A stretch of 64,000 nucleotides of DNA from Nocardia inohanensis NBRC 100128 (GCF_001612945.1 NZ_BDBK01000001.1:310001-374000); one strand, 5' to 3'. Positions 32,081 through 41,810 are shown, numbered from the stretch's first letter. A program made the numbers and translations. Notes: generated from the letters alone by a model not told the origin.

Positions 32081-33509
32081 TGTTGCGCAGCATGCCGCCG
32101 AAGATGACGTTGTGGAACGGCGCGATCGCCTTCCAGTAGGCATGGCCCGACAGGCCGTGCGGTTCGAAGATCGCGCGCTGCCGGTAGAGCGTGCCGCCGC
32201 CCGGTTCGGGTGTGGCAGACAGCTCCAGCCAGGCGTTGCCGGGCACGCGCATCTCGGCCCGCAGTCGCAGCAGTCGTGGCCGTTCCAGGTGCTCCACCCG
32301 CCACCAGTCCAGCGCCTCGCCGGTGTGGAGCCGATGCGGGTCGCGGCGGCCGCGGCGCAGTCCGGCGCCGCCGGCGATCTTGTCGATCCAGCCGCGGATC
32401 GACCAGGCCAGCGGGAACGAGTACCAGCCGTGCTCGCCGCCGATGGATTCGATGACCCGCCAGACGGTTTCGGGGTCGGCGTCGGTATGGCGCTCGCGGA
32501 AATCCTGATACAGCGAGCCGCCGGACCACTCCGGGTCGCTCGGCAGCGGATCCGACGGCGCGCCCGGGGTGCCGGCATCGGACCAGCGGGTGGAGACGTC
32601 GGCGCTGCGGATTCGGGACAGCGCCAGGCGCACGGCGGGTTCGAAGCCGGTCAGCCCGCCCGCGGGATCGGGAATGTAGTCGGCGATGTCGTGCTCGTGA
32701 CAGACCACCTCGTGAATCAGCGACTCCACCAAGGGCACCGCGATGGCGCGCGGCACCGGGGTCACCAGGTTGACCCACTGCGCCGACAGCCACGGGGTCA
32801 GGATCGGCACCGGGACGACGGCTCGCCGCGGCAATCCGGCGATCGTGGCGTAGCGGCGCAGCATGTCGAGGTAGGTCAGCACATCGGGGCCGCCGATATC
32901 GAAGGGCCGGTTCACGGTGGCGGGCAGGGCGGTGGCGTGGGTGAGGTAGTGCAGCACATCGCGGATGGCGATCGGCTGGATGCGGTTGCGCACCCAGCGC
33001 GGCGTGATCATGGCGGGCAGTCGTTCGGAGAGGTAGCGCAGCATTTCGAAACTGGCGGAACCGGATCCGATGATCACCGCCGCCCGGAACTCGACGGTCG
33101 GCACGCCCGAGGCGAGCAGGATCTCACCCACCTCGGTGCGCGAGGACAGATGCGGCGAGAGCCGTTCGCCCTCGGGTTTGATGCCGCCCAGGTACACGAT
33201 TCGGGACAGGCCCGCCGCCCGCGCGGCCGCCGCGACCGTGCTCGCGGCCTGCCTGTCGATATCGACGAAGTCGTGCCGGGCCAGTGAATGCACCAGGTAG
33301 TAGAGAACGTCGGTATCGGCGAGTGCGGCCGCGACCGCTTCGGGATCGGTGACGTCCCCGGCGACGATCTCGACCCGCTCGCGCCAGGGCGCCTCGGTGA
33401 GTTTGCCGGGATTGCGGGCCAGTATCCGCACCGTATGGCCCGCGTCCAGCAGTTCGGGGACCAGCCGGCCGCCGATATATCCGGTCGCACCGAGCACCAC
33501 ACACCGCAT
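32028..33509 (-). CDS. SDR/NAD(P)H-binding protein fused to a DUF2867 (SRPBCC-like) domain, 493 aa
   Basis: N-terminal atypical SDR with Rossmann motif GATGYIG at residues 7-13 and YLGGIKPEGERLSPHLSSR; the remaining third (about 345-490) is a DUF2867 domain, which has a START-like fold (WRVIESIGGEHGWYSFPLAW, then LELSATPEPGG). This fusion is widespread in actinobacteria and proteobacteria and may act on membrane-derived or lipid ligands. AGGAGG lies 7 nt before the ATG at 33507-33509. Divergent from the lipoprotein-catalase pair. Confidence 0.88.
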   Translation of the reverse strand: MRCVVLGATGYIGGRLVPELLDAGHTVRILARNPGKLTEAPWRERVEIVAGDVTDPEAVAAALADTDVLYYLVHSLARHDFVDIDRQAASTVAAAARAAGLSRIVYLGGIKPEGERLSPHLSSRTEVGEILLASGVPTVEFRAAVIIGSGSASFEMLRYLSERLPAMITPRWVRNRIQPIAIRDVLHYLTHATALPATVNRPFDIGGPDVLTYLDMLRRYATIAGLPRRAVVPVPILTPWLSAQWVNLVTPVPRAIAVPLVESLIHEVVCHEHDIADYIPDPAGGLTGFEPAVRLALSRIRSADVSTRWSDAGTPGAPSDPLPSDPEWSGGSLYQDFRERHTDADPETVWRVIESIGGEHGWYSFPLAWSIRGWIDKIAGGAGLRRGRRDPHRLHTGEALDWWRVEHLERPRLLRLRAEMRVPGNAWLELSATPEPGGGTLYRQRAIFEPHGLSGHAYWKAIAPFHNVIFGGMLRNITGAAEANASSAEPHRI

Positions 33510-33560
33510 ACGCAGCCTCCTGCTCGCAGGGACGTGGCCGGGCGCCGCGCCGGCGGCGCG

Positions 33561-33585
33561 GGTTCGACCGGCGATTCCGGGGTAC
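33561..33585 (+). promoter_or_regulatory. SigF/SigB-like promoter of the lipoprotein-catalase pair
   Basis: GGTT (33561-33564), 15 bp, GGGTAC (33580-33585). Start near 33593, about 95 nt before the lipoprotein ATG. Catalases are classic targets of this sigma-factor class. Confidence 0.55.
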
Positions 33586-33687
33586 CGCTCCAACCGTACA
33601 GATTTCGGACAACGGCTGACGTGGCGCGAGAGCAAACTTTCAGCAATGATCGAAAAGACCGCTCACCCCACGGTGAAAGGATCGAGT

Positions 33688-34017
33688 ATGGCTGGCCATC
33701 TGTGTTCCCGCGGGACGATATCGGCGGCTGCGATGCTGATCGCGGCGACGCTGGCGCTCGGCGCCTGTGACAAGGCCGAGGAAGTCGTCAACAAGGGCGG
33801 CGACACGCCCTGCAATGAATTCATCGCACAGGATCACGACAAGCAGCAGGTCACCGTGCGTAAGTATCTGGAGAACGATACGCAGGCCGAGACGCCGGCC
33901 CCGGAAACCGTCGACGGGGCCATCACCGCGATCGATTTGATGTGCCGGGCGCAATCCAATGCGGAGACGCCCATTCGCAATGCCGATCTGACCGGAATTC
34001 TGATCCCCAAGAAGTAG
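33688..34017 (+). CDS. Small lipoprotein with a paired-cysteine domain, 109 aa
   Basis: N-terminal lipoprotein signal ending in the lipobox LGAC (cysteine near residue 28), then a short mature domain with two cysteines (DTPCNEF and LMCRAQ) about 50 residues apart. The pattern of short helices between the cysteines recalls HdeA-like acid-stress chaperones, but this is a guess from pattern only. GAAAGGA lies 7 nt before the ATG; an in-frame ATG at 33646 is less likely. The catalase gene begins 15 bp after its stop, so the two are one operon. Confidence 0.78.
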   Translation: MAGHLCSRGTISAAAMLIAATLALGACDKAEEVVNKGGDTPCNEFIAQDHDKQQVTVRKYLENDTQAETPAPETVDGAITAIDLMCRAQSNAETPIRNADLTGILIPKK

Positions 34018-34032
34018 GTGCGGAGGAGGAGC

Positions 34033-35556
34033 ATGTCCGATCGAAGCGACTATACGACCGATGATGCCGGGATTCCGGTACCCAGCGACGAGCATTCGCT
34101 GACCGTCGGGCCCGACGGGCCCATTCTGTTGCACGATGCCTATCTCATCGAGAAGATGGCGCAATTCAACCGTGAGCGGGTGCCCGAACGGCAGCCGCAT
34201 GCCAAGGGCGGCGGGGCGTTCGGCGTCTTCGAGGTGACGCGCGACGTGAGCGCCTACACCCGCGCCGATGTCTTCCAGCCCGGGAAGAAGACCGAGGTGC
34301 TGGCCCGGTTCTCCACCGTGGCGGGCGAGCGAGGCAGCCCGGACACCTGGCGGGACCCGCGCGGATTCGCGCTCAAGTTCTACACCGAGCAGGGCAATTT
34401 CGACATGGTCGGCAACAACACCCCGGTGTTCTTCGTCCGTGACCCGATGAAGTTCCAGGACTTCATCCGATCGCAGAAACGGCGCGCCGACAACAACTTA
34501 CGCGATCACGATATGCAGTGGGACTTCTGGACGCTGTCTCCGGAATCAGCGCATCAGGTGACCTGGCTGATGGGGGACCGCGGTATTCCGCGGACCTGGC
34601 GGCATATGAACGGGTACTCCAGCCACACCTATCTCTGGTATAACGCTGCCGGAGAACGGTTCTGGGTGAAATACCATTTCAAAACCGATCAGGGCGTCGA
34701 GTTCTTCACCCAGGACGAAGGCGACCAGATGGCCGCCATGGATACCGACTATCACACCCGGGACCTGTTCGAGCATATCGCCGGCGGCGAATTCCCCAGC
34801 TGGACACTGCATATGCAGATCATGCCGTTCGAGGAGGCCAAGACCTACCGGTTCAACCCGTTCGACCTGACCAAGGTGTGGCCGCACGGGGACTATCCGC
34901 TCATCGAGGTGGGGCGGCTGACGTTGAACCGGAACCCCTCGGACTATCACACCGAGATCGAGCAGGCGGCGTTCGAACCCAGCAACGCGGTGCCGGGCAC
35001 CGGGCCCAGCCCCGACAAGATGCTGCTGGGCCGCTGGTTCTCCTACCCGGACGCGCACCGGCATCGGATCGGGGCGAATTACAAACTGCTGCCGGTGAAT
35101 TCGCCGCACGCCGCGCCCGTGCACTCGTACTCCAAGGACGGGCAGATGCGCTACACCAATATCTCCGATCCGGTGTACGTGCCCAACTCCAAGGGCGGAC
35201 CGCACGCCGATCCGGAGGTCTCCGGGCCGGTGATCGGCTGGCACACCGACGGCGAAATGGTGCGCACCGCATACACTTCGCGCCCCGATGACGACGACTG
35301 GGGTCAGGCGCGCACCATGGTCCGCGACGTCCTCGACGATGCCGCCCGCGCGCGGCTCGTGGACAATATCGTCGGGCATCTGCTCAACGGTGTCAGCCCG
35401 CCGGTGCTAACCCGCGCCTTCGAATACTGGCGCAATGTCGACAAGGAACTCGGCGACCGGGTCGAGGCGGGCGTGCGGGCCAAACAGGGCGAGCTGGATC
35501 CGAAGGCGGCGGCGCAATCGAATCCGGCGCGCTCGTCGGCGCAGCGCAAGGCATGA
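34033..35556 (+). CDS. Monofunctional heme catalase (clade 3, small subunit), 507 aa
   Basis: Breaks down hydrogen peroxide. Catalytic His is H56 in [14 protein letters not shown] (the usual HAKG block), the catalytic Asn lies in [17 protein letters not shown] near residue 128, and the proximal heme Tyr is in [15 protein letters not shown] near residue 340. Length is typical of small-subunit catalases. GGAGGAGG lies directly upstream of the ATG at 34033. It shares an operon with the small lipoprotein; a PfpI-type protein gene is convergent 4 bp after its stop. Confidence 0.96.
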   Translation: MSDRSDYTTDDAGIPVPSDEHSLTVGPDGPILLHDAYLIEKMAQFNRERVPERQPHAKGGGAFGVFEVTRDVSAYTRADVFQPGKKTEVLARFSTVAGERGSPDTWRDPRGFALKFYTEQGNFDMVGNNTPVFFVRDPMKFQDFIRSQKRRADNNLRDHDMQWDFWTLSPESAHQVTWLMGDRGIPRTWRHMNGYSSHTYLWYNAAGERFWVKYHFKTDQGVEFFTQDEGDQMAAMDTDYHTRDLFEHIAGGEFPSWTLHMQIMPFEEAKTYRFNPFDLTKVWPHGDYPLIEVGRLTLNRNPSDYHTEIEQAAFEPSNAVPGTGPSPDKMLLGRWFSYPDAHRHRIGANYKLLPVNSPHAAPVHSYSKDGQMRYTNISDPVYVPNSKGGPHADPEVSGPVIGWHTDGEMVRTAYTSRPDDDDWGQARTMVRDVLDDAARARLVDNIVGHLLNGVSPPVLTRAFEYWRNVDKELGDRVEAGVRAKQGELDPKAAAQSNPARSSAQRKA

Positions 35557-35559
35557 GCA

Positions 35560-36120
35560 TCAGCCCGCGGTCAGCGCCTCGGTGATGGCGTCGACGAAAT
35601 CGGGTAGGTCGCCGGGATTGCGTGAGGTGATCAGCGACCACCCGTTTTCGTCGTCGCGCACCACCGATTCATCGGCCCACACCCCACCGGCATTGCTGAT
35701 GTCGGTACGCAGCGACGGGTACGAGGTCAGGGTTTTGCCCGCGACCACCGCCGTCTCGACCAGCAGCCACGGCCCGTGGCAGATGGCGGCGATGGGTTTC
35801 CCCGCGCTGGAAACCGCGTGCACCAGGGCGCGCGCGTAGGGGTCCATGCGCAGCTTGTCCGCGTTGACCGTGCCGCCCGGTATGACGAGCAGGTCGATGT
35901 CGCCCGGGTCGATATCGGCGAGTGCGGCGTCGGGGTCGACGACGTCGGCGGGTTCCAGGTCGTGCCGATAGGTGTGCACCGGTTCGGCCTTCACGGCCAC
36001 ATGCCGCACCTCGGCGCCGCGTTCGCGCAGCCGGTCCCGGGGCACGATCAGTTCATCGCGCTCCACGCCGCTGTTCGAGGTGGCGATCACCACTTTCTTT
36101 CCGGCCAGTTGTCCGGGCAT
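35560..36120 (-). CDS. DJ-1/PfpI family protein (type 1 glutamine amidotransferase-like), 186 aa
   Basis: The nucleophile elbow AICHGPWLL places C114 next to H115, as in PfpI/YhbO-type stress proteins. Other family segments are GKKVVIATSNSGVERDEL and DLLVIPGGTVNADKLR. Members act as protein repair or glyoxalase-like stress proteins. Its promoter (36159-36183) has the same form as that of the catalase operon with which it converges, suggesting joint induction. Confidence 0.92.
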   Translation of the reverse strand: MPGQLAGKKVVIATSNSGVERDELIVPRDRLRERGAEVRHVAVKAEPVHTYRHDLEPADVVDPDAALADIDPGDIDLLVIPGGTVNADKLRMDPYARALVHAVSSAGKPIAAICHGPWLLVETAVVAGKTLTSYPSLRTDISNAGGVWADESVVRDDENGWSLITSRNPGDLPDFVDAITEALTAG

Positions 36121-36158
36121 AGCTCCTCCTGTCGCTCGCGCTGCACTGTCCTGTGCGG

Positions 36159-36183
36159 ATGCCCGATGATCGATCGCCGAAAC
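36159..36183 (-). promoter_or_regulatory. SigF/SigB-like promoter of the PfpI gene
   Basis: Minus strand: GTTT (36183-36180), 15 bp, GGGCAT (36164-36159; one mismatch to GGGTAT). Start near 36152 leaves about 32 nt to the ATG at 36120. Confidence 0.45.
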
Positions 36184-36307
36184 CGCCGGCGGCGGTCGAA
36201 TCCCGCCTGACCTCGCCCGACGGGCCGGCTCGCCCGGCGTCTATATCCTGGTCCGCGCGGGGGTTCGGACGGTACCGCGCAAGGGATTTCGGCGATGAGG
36301 AGCATCT

Positions 36308-37552
36308 GTGTCTGCTGGTCGTGTTCGATTGCTCGACCCGAGTGAACGGTTCTTCGCCGTGGCGGGGGCGTATATCGGCTATTCGGTGGTGGTGCGCGGC
36401 GAACTGGATGTGGTCGCGCTCTCCGGGGCCTTCGCGGCGCTGCGGCGGCGGTATCCGGTGCTGGCGGCGGCCTTGGCCGTGGACGAGGACGGGTTCGCGA
36501 TCGTCGAGCGGTCCGGTGCGTTGCCGGGCGTCCTCGTCAGCGTGGGGGAGCTCGACACGCCGGTCCCCGATATCTGCGCGGATCAGGAACGGGTGCTGTC
36601 CGGGTTGCAGGTGATCCGGGACGGTGACCGCGCGGCGGTCACGCTCTTCACCCATCACAGCGTGGCCGACGGGTATCACTCACTGACCCTGCTGGCCGAG
36701 CTGTGGTCGATGTACACCGACATGGTGGCGGGACAGCCGGTGGACGACACGGTGCACGGGTACCCGCAATCCCTCGAGCAGGTGCTCGCCGATCGGGGAA
36801 TCGTCAAGGAAGGCAACGACACTCCCGCGGCAGCGCCCCCGTGGGGTGGTACGGACCGGCCCAGACAGCGCGAAGGGCATCGCGAGTTCCACGTCGCGGC
36901 GACCCGCTGCCGGCTCAGCCCGGAGACGACCCGCGGCCTGCTGGATTTCGCGCGCCGGAACGAGACCACACTCAACGGCCTGATCTCGGCATTGGTACTG
37001 CGCGTGGAGGCCGAATTCGCCGGTGTACGGCCGCAGCGAATCGACTACAGCTATCCGGTGAACCTACGCACCCGGATCTCGCCGCCGGTGGCGAACACCG
37101 CGGCCACCGACCCCCTGGGATTCGCCCGCTACATCCCCACCGGCGACCTCGACGACACCGCCGCGGTCGCCCGCGACATCACCGGCAACTTGCGAAAAGA
37201 CTTGGACACCAAGGCGGTACACCAGGCGGGCCTGAAATTCTATGACAACATGACCTCCCGGATCGACGAGTTCCTCCGGATGCCGGAGGCGGAGCGGCCC
37301 CTCGGGGTCATCTCCACCAATTGGGGCGTGCTGCCCGAACTCCGGGCCCCCGAGAGACTCGAATTCGAAGACTTCCGCACCCTGATGTTCGAAGCGGCGG
37401 TCGATCCCGAGGCCAAGTTCGGTCCCCCCGCCACCTATATCCTCTCCACCTTCCAGAACCGGCTGGCCCTCGAACTACGCGCGGCCCGAGTGCCGGAGGA
37501 AAACCACAAACGCATGGCCGCGCTCGAATTGGCCCTGCTCGAATTGCTCTGA
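36308..37552 (+). CDS. Condensation-domain/PapA-like acyltransferase, 414 aa
   Basis: Resembles PapA5-type acyltransferases, which move acyl chains from carrier proteins or CoA to alcohols. The catalytic HHxxxD is H116-H117-SVA-D121. The second half has NYS-like DYSYPVNLRTRISPP and a C-terminal ISTNWGVLPEL where other members carry DFGWG. GTG start with GAGGAG upstream. There is no polyketide synthase nearby, so acceptor and donor are unknown; it may esterify a glycolipid. Confidence 0.85.
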   Translation: MSAGRVRLLDPSERFFAVAGAYIGYSVVVRGELDVVALSGAFAALRRRYPVLAAALAVDEDGFAIVERSGALPGVLVSVGELDTPVPDICADQERVLSGLQVIRDGDRAAVTLFTHHSVADGYHSLTLLAELWSMYTDMVAGQPVDDTVHGYPQSLEQVLADRGIVKEGNDTPAAAPPWGGTDRPRQREGHREFHVAATRCRLSPETTRGLLDFARRNETTLNGLISALVLRVEAEFAGVRPQRIDYSYPVNLRTRISPPVANTAATDPLGFARYIPTGDLDDTAAVARDITGNLRKDLDTKAVHQAGLKFYDNMTSRIDEFLRMPEAERPLGVISTNWGVLPELRAPERLEFEDFRTLMFEAAVDPEAKFGPPATYILSTFQNRLALELRAARVPEENHKRMAALELALLELL

Positions 37553-37748
37553 GTCGTACGATCGAGATCGTTTCGCTCATGGGGGGTGCGTGAGGAGGTC
37601 TGGCGATGATCGGTACGGCTGCACCCCTGACCGTCAGCTAACCGTCAGCAGCCGGTTTTCTCCGTTTCGAAAATGGAGCGGGGGCGAAGGTGTTTGACTG
37701 AGCGGAGCAGTTGCCCGGCGTTCCGGACTAGGTACGCGGAGGTGCATG

Positions 37749-38474
37749 ATGCTCGGTCGTCTCATGGGTGCCACCGGTGTGATCGGTGCGGTGGGCGCGA
37801 TGCTGGTGATTGCCGGAACCGGCCAGGTCGGGGCTCGGGGCGGCGGGGTCGTGCTCGGCGGCGGTTCGGGAATCGCGATCGGCGATGACGTTCCGGGCGG
37901 GTTGTGGCTGTGCACGCTGACCGCGGTCGGGCATGATCGCGACGGTCGTGCGGTGGGTATCACGGCCGGTCACTGCGGCGATCCGGGGGATCAGGTGCGT
38001 GCCGAGACCGCACTGGGCGCGGGGGAGGTGGGTCGCATCGTCGACAGCGACCACTACTGGGATTGGGCGGTCATCGAATTCGATGCGGCGAAGGTGGAGT
38101 TGGTGCGGGCCGTCGGACCGGCGGTCGTCGCGGGGATCGGGGCGCCGCCGGGGCCGCTTCAGATGGTCTGCAAGAACGGCCGCACCACCGGGTTCACCTG
38201 CGGCCCGGTCTGGGAGAACCTGAGCGGCGGCTTCTCCAGCCACGTCTGCGCCGACTACGGCGACTCCGGCTCGCCGGTGCTGGCCGGGGACCGATTGGTG
38301 GGCATGATCGTCTCGGGTGACCCCTACATCCTGGGCAGCCTCACCGCTTGGATGCCGTCCTGCGCCAACCCCGCCGATCCGGTCCACGAACCGGACCTGG
38401 CCACCGATATCACCGCCGTCCTGGATGACATCAACGCGCACAACGGGATCGGTGCGGGCTTCCGGCCGATCTGA
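37749..38474 (+). CDS. Secreted trypsin-like (S1) serine protease, 241 aa
   Basis: Signal peptide at about residues 1-30, then a compact chymotrypsin-fold domain. Catalytic triad: H75 in ITAGHCG, D105 in YWDWAVIEF, S173 in GDSGSPVL (171-176). Cysteines C55/C76 and C141/C151 are placed to form disulfides. It belongs to the small streptogrisin-like group typical of Nocardia and Streptomyces. Two ATGs lie together (37746 and 37749); the second is 4 nt after GGAGGTG and is preferred. Confidence 0.88.
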   Translation: MLGRLMGATGVIGAVGAMLVIAGTGQVGARGGGVVLGGGSGIAIGDDVPGGLWLCTLTAVGHDRDGRAVGITAGHCGDPGDQVRAETALGAGEVGRIVDSDHYWDWAVIEFDAAKVELVRAVGPAVVAGIGAPPGPLQMVCKNGRTTGFTCGPVWENLSGGFSSHVCADYGDSGSPVLAGDRLVGMIVSGDPYILGSLTAWMPSCANPADPVHEPDLATDITAVLDDINAHNGIGAGFRPI

Positions 38475-38646
38475 CGACACCGGAGCAGATCACGGGGGGT
38501 TATCGACTACAGCGGGGGTCGAGCGGGTAACGTCACCGGTAGCCGAAGTCGATTATCGGCCGCCACCTGCGGCGGGCCGGGGTCGGGCATCGGCCCTCGA
38601 TCGCAGGCATTCGGTATTCGGTCGGGGCTACCGGCAAGGAGCCTTC

Positions 38647-38838
38647 ATGACCACAGCTCACAGCGACCGTTCCGCCTATCCGGTCAGCGCGTTCGCGGAT
38701 GCCCGCGCCGCCGAGAAGGTAGCGGACCTCGAGCGCAACGCGCTGGCCGCGAAAACGGTCGCCGACCACGCTCAGGACGCCGCGGACTGCGTGAACCTGC
38801 TGGCCATGCTCGGCCTGGATTTGTCCGAATTGAAGTGA
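38647..38838 (+). CDS. Small hypothetical protein, 63 aa
   Basis: AAGGAG lies 5 nt before the ATG. The product is a short alanine-rich helical protein (FADARAAEKVADLERNALAA) with a leucine-rich end (NLLAMLGLDLSEL). No family recognised. It lies between the protease and the cold shock gene. Confidence 0.6.
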   Translation: MTTAHSDRSAYPVSAFADARAAEKVADLERNALAAKTVADHAQDAADCVNLLAMLGLDLSELK

Positions 38839-38937
38839 GTCGCCGCCGCACGCTTGCGCGCATGTGACATGCTGGGGGGTGGGTACGGGTTGTTGACGTG
38901 ATCGCCCGGCCCACAACAGGAAGTAACAAGACAAAAT

Positions 38938-39141
38938 ATGTCGCAAGGCAGTGTGAAGTGGTTCAACGGCGAAAAGGGCTTCGGGTTCATCGCGCAAGAC
39001 GGTGGCGGGCCTGATCTTTTCGTCCATTACTCCGAGATTTCCGGCTCCGGCTTCAAGTCTCTCGATGAGGGACAGCGTGTCGAGTTCGAGATCGGTCAGG
39101 GCCAGAAGGGTCCGCAGGCTCAGAGCGTCCGCGCGATCTAA
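38938..39141 (+). CDS. cspA: Cold shock protein (CspA family), 67 aa
   Basis: Five-stranded OB-fold RNA chaperone. RNP1 KGFGFI at residues 13-18 and RNP2 LFVHY at 27-31 are intact, and the length is standard. It acts on single-stranded RNA to keep it unfolded. The 5' leader (38881-38937) holds TTGACG but no clear -10; a ribosome binding site CAGGAAG lies about 14 nt from the ATG, an unusual distance. A strong terminator follows the stop. Confidence 0.96.
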   Translation: MSQGSVKWFNGEKGFGFIAQDGGGPDLFVHYSEISGSGFKSLDEGQRVEFEIGQGQKGPQAQSVRAI

Positions 39142-39151
39142 CAGCCGGCAG

Positions 39152-39184
39152 CATGAAACCCGCGCCGACGGCGCGGGTTTCATG
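39152..39184 (+). terminator. Stem-loop terminator after cspA
   Basis: Perfect 15-bp inverted repeat: arms 39152-39166 and 39170-39184 with a 3-nt GAC loop, containing CCCGCGCC/GGCGCGGG and a TTT before the outer arm ends. Typical of GC-rich actinobacterial terminators. It begins 10 nt after the cspA stop. Confidence 0.85.
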
Positions 39185-39222
39185 GTTCTCGAGTCCCCTA
39201 CAACAAAGCGAGAGAACCAATC

Positions 39223-39390
39223 GTGAGTGACGAACAACCCCTCCGGTCCCAGCTCTTCAGCCACGAGGACCAGATTCACGACAACGCCCCGCCCGCTCCG
39301 TCCCGCGCCGTACAGCGGCCGACATTCCTTGCGGTGCCGGACAATTCGGCCGGCAACGGCTCGCACCCGGCCTCGAGCCCGGACGCGTAG
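39223..39390 (+). CDS. Candidate small protein, 55 aa
   Basis: GTG at 39223 opens a frame of 55 codons ending at TAG (39388-39390). The product is polar and proline/serine-rich (MSDEQPLRSQLFSHEDQ opening) and probably unstructured. No strong ribosome binding site is present (AGAGA about 8 nt upstream). It lies between the cspA terminator and the BisC-like gene. The coding case is modest: codon use is normal and no other gene fills the interval. Confidence 0.4.
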   Translation: MSDEQPLRSQLFSHEDQIHDNAPPAPSRAVQRPTFLAVPDNSAGNGSHPASSPDA

Positions 39391-39458
39391 CGACCTCGGC
39401 CGGCGCTGACGCCCAGCGTCCGCGGCCGGCGCTCGGCGGGAACGACGACGCCATCGGA

Positions 39459-41810
39459 GTGTCGTTGGGCGAGCGTATGTTCGAGATCATGGCTACGCAT
39501 CTCACCCATTGGGGGGCGTTCGAGGCGAGCAGTGACGGCACCCGGCTGACCGAGGTGCGGCCTTGGCGGGGCGATCCGGAACCGACGCCGCTCATTTCGA
39601 ATGTCGCTTCGGCACAGCATCATCCGACCCGGATCGATCAGCCCCATGTCCGCAAGGGCTGGCTGGCGGACGGGCCCGGGGCCGCGCCGCGCGGGTCCGA
39701 CGAGTTCGTGCCGGTGTCGTGGGAGACGGCGCTGGACCTGCTGAGCGGGGAATTGGCGCGGGTCTACCGCGAGTACGGCGCGCCGGCGGTCTACGGCGGC
39801 TCCTACGGATGGGCCAGCGCGGGACGGTTCCATCACGCGCAGAGTCAGGTGCATCGGTTCCTGAACTGCCTGGGTGGCTATGTGTCGCACCGGAACAGCT
39901 ACAGCCTCGGCGCTTCGACGGTGCTGTTACCGCACATCCTCGCCGATATGGGAACGATCATGGCGCGGGCGACCACCAAGTCGGTGCTGGCCGCGCATTC
40001 GGAACTGATCGTCGCCTTCGGCGGCTTGTCGCCCAAGAACTCCGCGGTCTCGCCCGGCGGGGTATCGCGGCACAATGCGCGCGGCTGGATCGAGACCGCG
40101 CGGGCCAACGGCTGCCGGTTCATCTCCATCAGCCCACTGCGCGATGACATTCCGCAGGAGGCGCGGGCCGAATGGATCGCCCCGCGCCCCGGCAGCGACG
40201 CCGCGCTCATGCTGGCGCTGGCCCAGGTGCTGGACGCGGAAGGGCTGGCGGACAACGAGTTTCTCGACACCCACACGGTCGGCTACCCGCGTTTCGCCGA
40301 GTACCTGCGCGGCGGCGCGGACGGCCGGGTGAAGGATCCGGAGTGGGCCGAACCCATCACCGGCATTCCCGCGCAACGAATTCGGCTGCTCGCGCGTGAG
40401 ATGGCGAGCAGCCGCACGTTCATCGCGGTGAGCTGGTCGCTACAGCGGGCGCGCTACGGTGAACAGCCGCTCTGGCTCGGGGTGGTGCTGGCCGCCATGC
40501 TCGGCCAGATCGGCCTGCCCGGTGGCGGATTCGGCCACGGCTACGGTTCGGCCGCGAACGTGGGTCAGGCCGTCCGGCTGACCTCGCCGCCGCGGCTGCC
40601 GCAGGGCGCCAATGCCGTGGACGACTACATCCCGGTCGCGCGCATCGCCGATATGCTGCTGAATCCCGGTGCGGCCTACGAGTACAACGGCGAACAGCGC
40701 AGCTATCCGGATATCAAGCTCGTCTACTGGGCGGGCGGCAACCCCTTCCATCACCATCAGAATCTGGCCCGGCTGCGCAGCGCCTTCGCCCGCCCCGACA
40801 CCGTGGTGGTGCACGACCCGTTCTGGTCGGCCACCGCCCGCCACGCGGATATCGTGCTGCCCGCCACCATGACCATCGAGCGCGACGACTACGGCGCCGG
40901 CGAAGGCGACCGCTTCTTCTTCCCGATGCCCGCCCTCACCACCCCGCACGGCCAGGCCCGCGACGACTACTGGATCTTCGGTGAACTGGCCGAAAGGCTC
41001 GGCGTCGGAAAGGAATTCACCGGCGGCCGCACCGTCCGGGAATGGCTGAGCTACCTCTACGAGGAATGGCGTGTGCGCCTGCTCGCCGGCAACGGCCACG
41101 AACTCCCCGATTTCGACACCTTCTGGGCGGGCGAGGCGATCGAACTACCGCTCGAGGCCGAGGAACACATCGCCTTCGCCGACTTCCGCGCCGACCCGTC
41201 CGCACACCCCCTGGTCACCCCGAGCGGCCGCATCGAGATCTACTCCGAGACCATCGCGGGCTTCGGCTACGACGACTGCCCCGGCCACCCGGTCTGGCGG
41301 GAACCCGAGGAATGGCTGGGCAGCCCCGAAGCGGCCCGCTTCCCGATCCAATTGGTAGCCAACCAGCCTCGCGCCAAACTCCACAGCCAACTCGACGTCG
41401 GGGCCCACAGCCGATCCACCAAAATCAGCGACCGCGAACCGGTCCGTCTGCACCCCGCCGACGCCGCCACCCGCAACCTCGCCGCCGGCGACATCGTCCG
41501 CATCTACAACGACCGCGGCAGCTGCCTGGCCGGCCTCGTCATCGACGAAGCCGTCCGCCCCGGCGTAGCCCAATTGTCCACGGGCGCATGGTACGACCCC
41601 GACCCCGCCGATCCGACCCACTGCCGCCACGGCAACCCCAATGCCGTCACCGCCGACCGCGGCGCCTCCCGCCTCACCCAGGGCTGCACCGGCCAGCTGT
41701 CCCTGGTCGAGATCGAACGCCACACCGGCCCGATCCCGGACCTGACCGTCACCGGGCCGCCGCCCATCACGCGGGCGAAGGCGAGCCGAATCCCACCGGA
41801 TCGGCTGTGA
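39459..41810 (+). CDS. Molybdopterin oxidoreductase, BisC/TorA/DmsA type, 783 aa
   Basis: Closely follows the layout of biotin sulfoxide reductase BisC: THLTHWGAFEA at the N-terminus, YGGSYGWASAGRFHHAQSQ, the Mo serine ligand region HRNSYSLGAS, AAMLGQIGLPGGGFG, and PLVTPSGRIEIYSETIAGFGY. Like BisC it carries no N-terminal FeS cluster, as normal for this branch, and no signal peptide is seen, so it should act in the cytosol on S-oxides or N-oxides such as biotin or methionine sulfoxide. The start is uncertain: GTG 39459, ATG 39477 or ATG 39489 are possible; the last would give the usual short lead before THLTHW. Confidence 0.9.
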   Translation: MSLGERMFEIMATHLTHWGAFEASSDGTRLTEVRPWRGDPEPTPLISNVASAQHHPTRIDQPHVRKGWLADGPGAAPRGSDEFVPVSWETALDLLSGELARVYREYGAPAVYGGSYGWASAGRFHHAQSQVHRFLNCLGGYVSHRNSYSLGASTVLLPHILADMGTIMARATTKSVLAAHSELIVAFGGLSPKNSAVSPGGVSRHNARGWIETARANGCRFISISPLRDDIPQEARAEWIAPRPGSDAALMLALAQVLDAEGLADNEFLDTHTVGYPRFAEYLRGGADGRVKDPEWAEPITGIPAQRIRLLAREMASSRTFIAVSWSLQRARYGEQPLWLGVVLAAMLGQIGLPGGGFGHGYGSAANVGQAVRLTSPPRLPQGANAVDDYIPVARIADMLLNPGAAYEYNGEQRSYPDIKLVYWAGGNPFHHHQNLARLRSAFARPDTVVVHDPFWSATARHADIVLPATMTIERDDYGAGEGDRFFFPMPALTTPHGQARDDYWIFGELAERLGVGKEFTGGRTVREWLSYLYEEWRVRLLAGNGHELPDFDTFWAGEAIELPLEAEEHIAFADFRADPSAHPLVTPSGRIEIYSETIAGFGYDDCPGHPVWREPEEWLGSPEAARFPIQLVANQPRAKLHSQLDVGAHSRSTKISDREPVRLHPADAATRNLAAGDIVRIYNDRGSCLAGLVIDEAVRPGVAQLSTGAWYDPDPADPTHCRHGNPNAVTADRGASRLTQGCTGQLSLVEIERHTGPIPDLTVTGPPPITRAKASRIPPDRL

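Noticed and set aside
38881..38886. GGGTAC in the cspA leader as a SigF-type -10.
   Set aside because: No -35 partner at the right distance.
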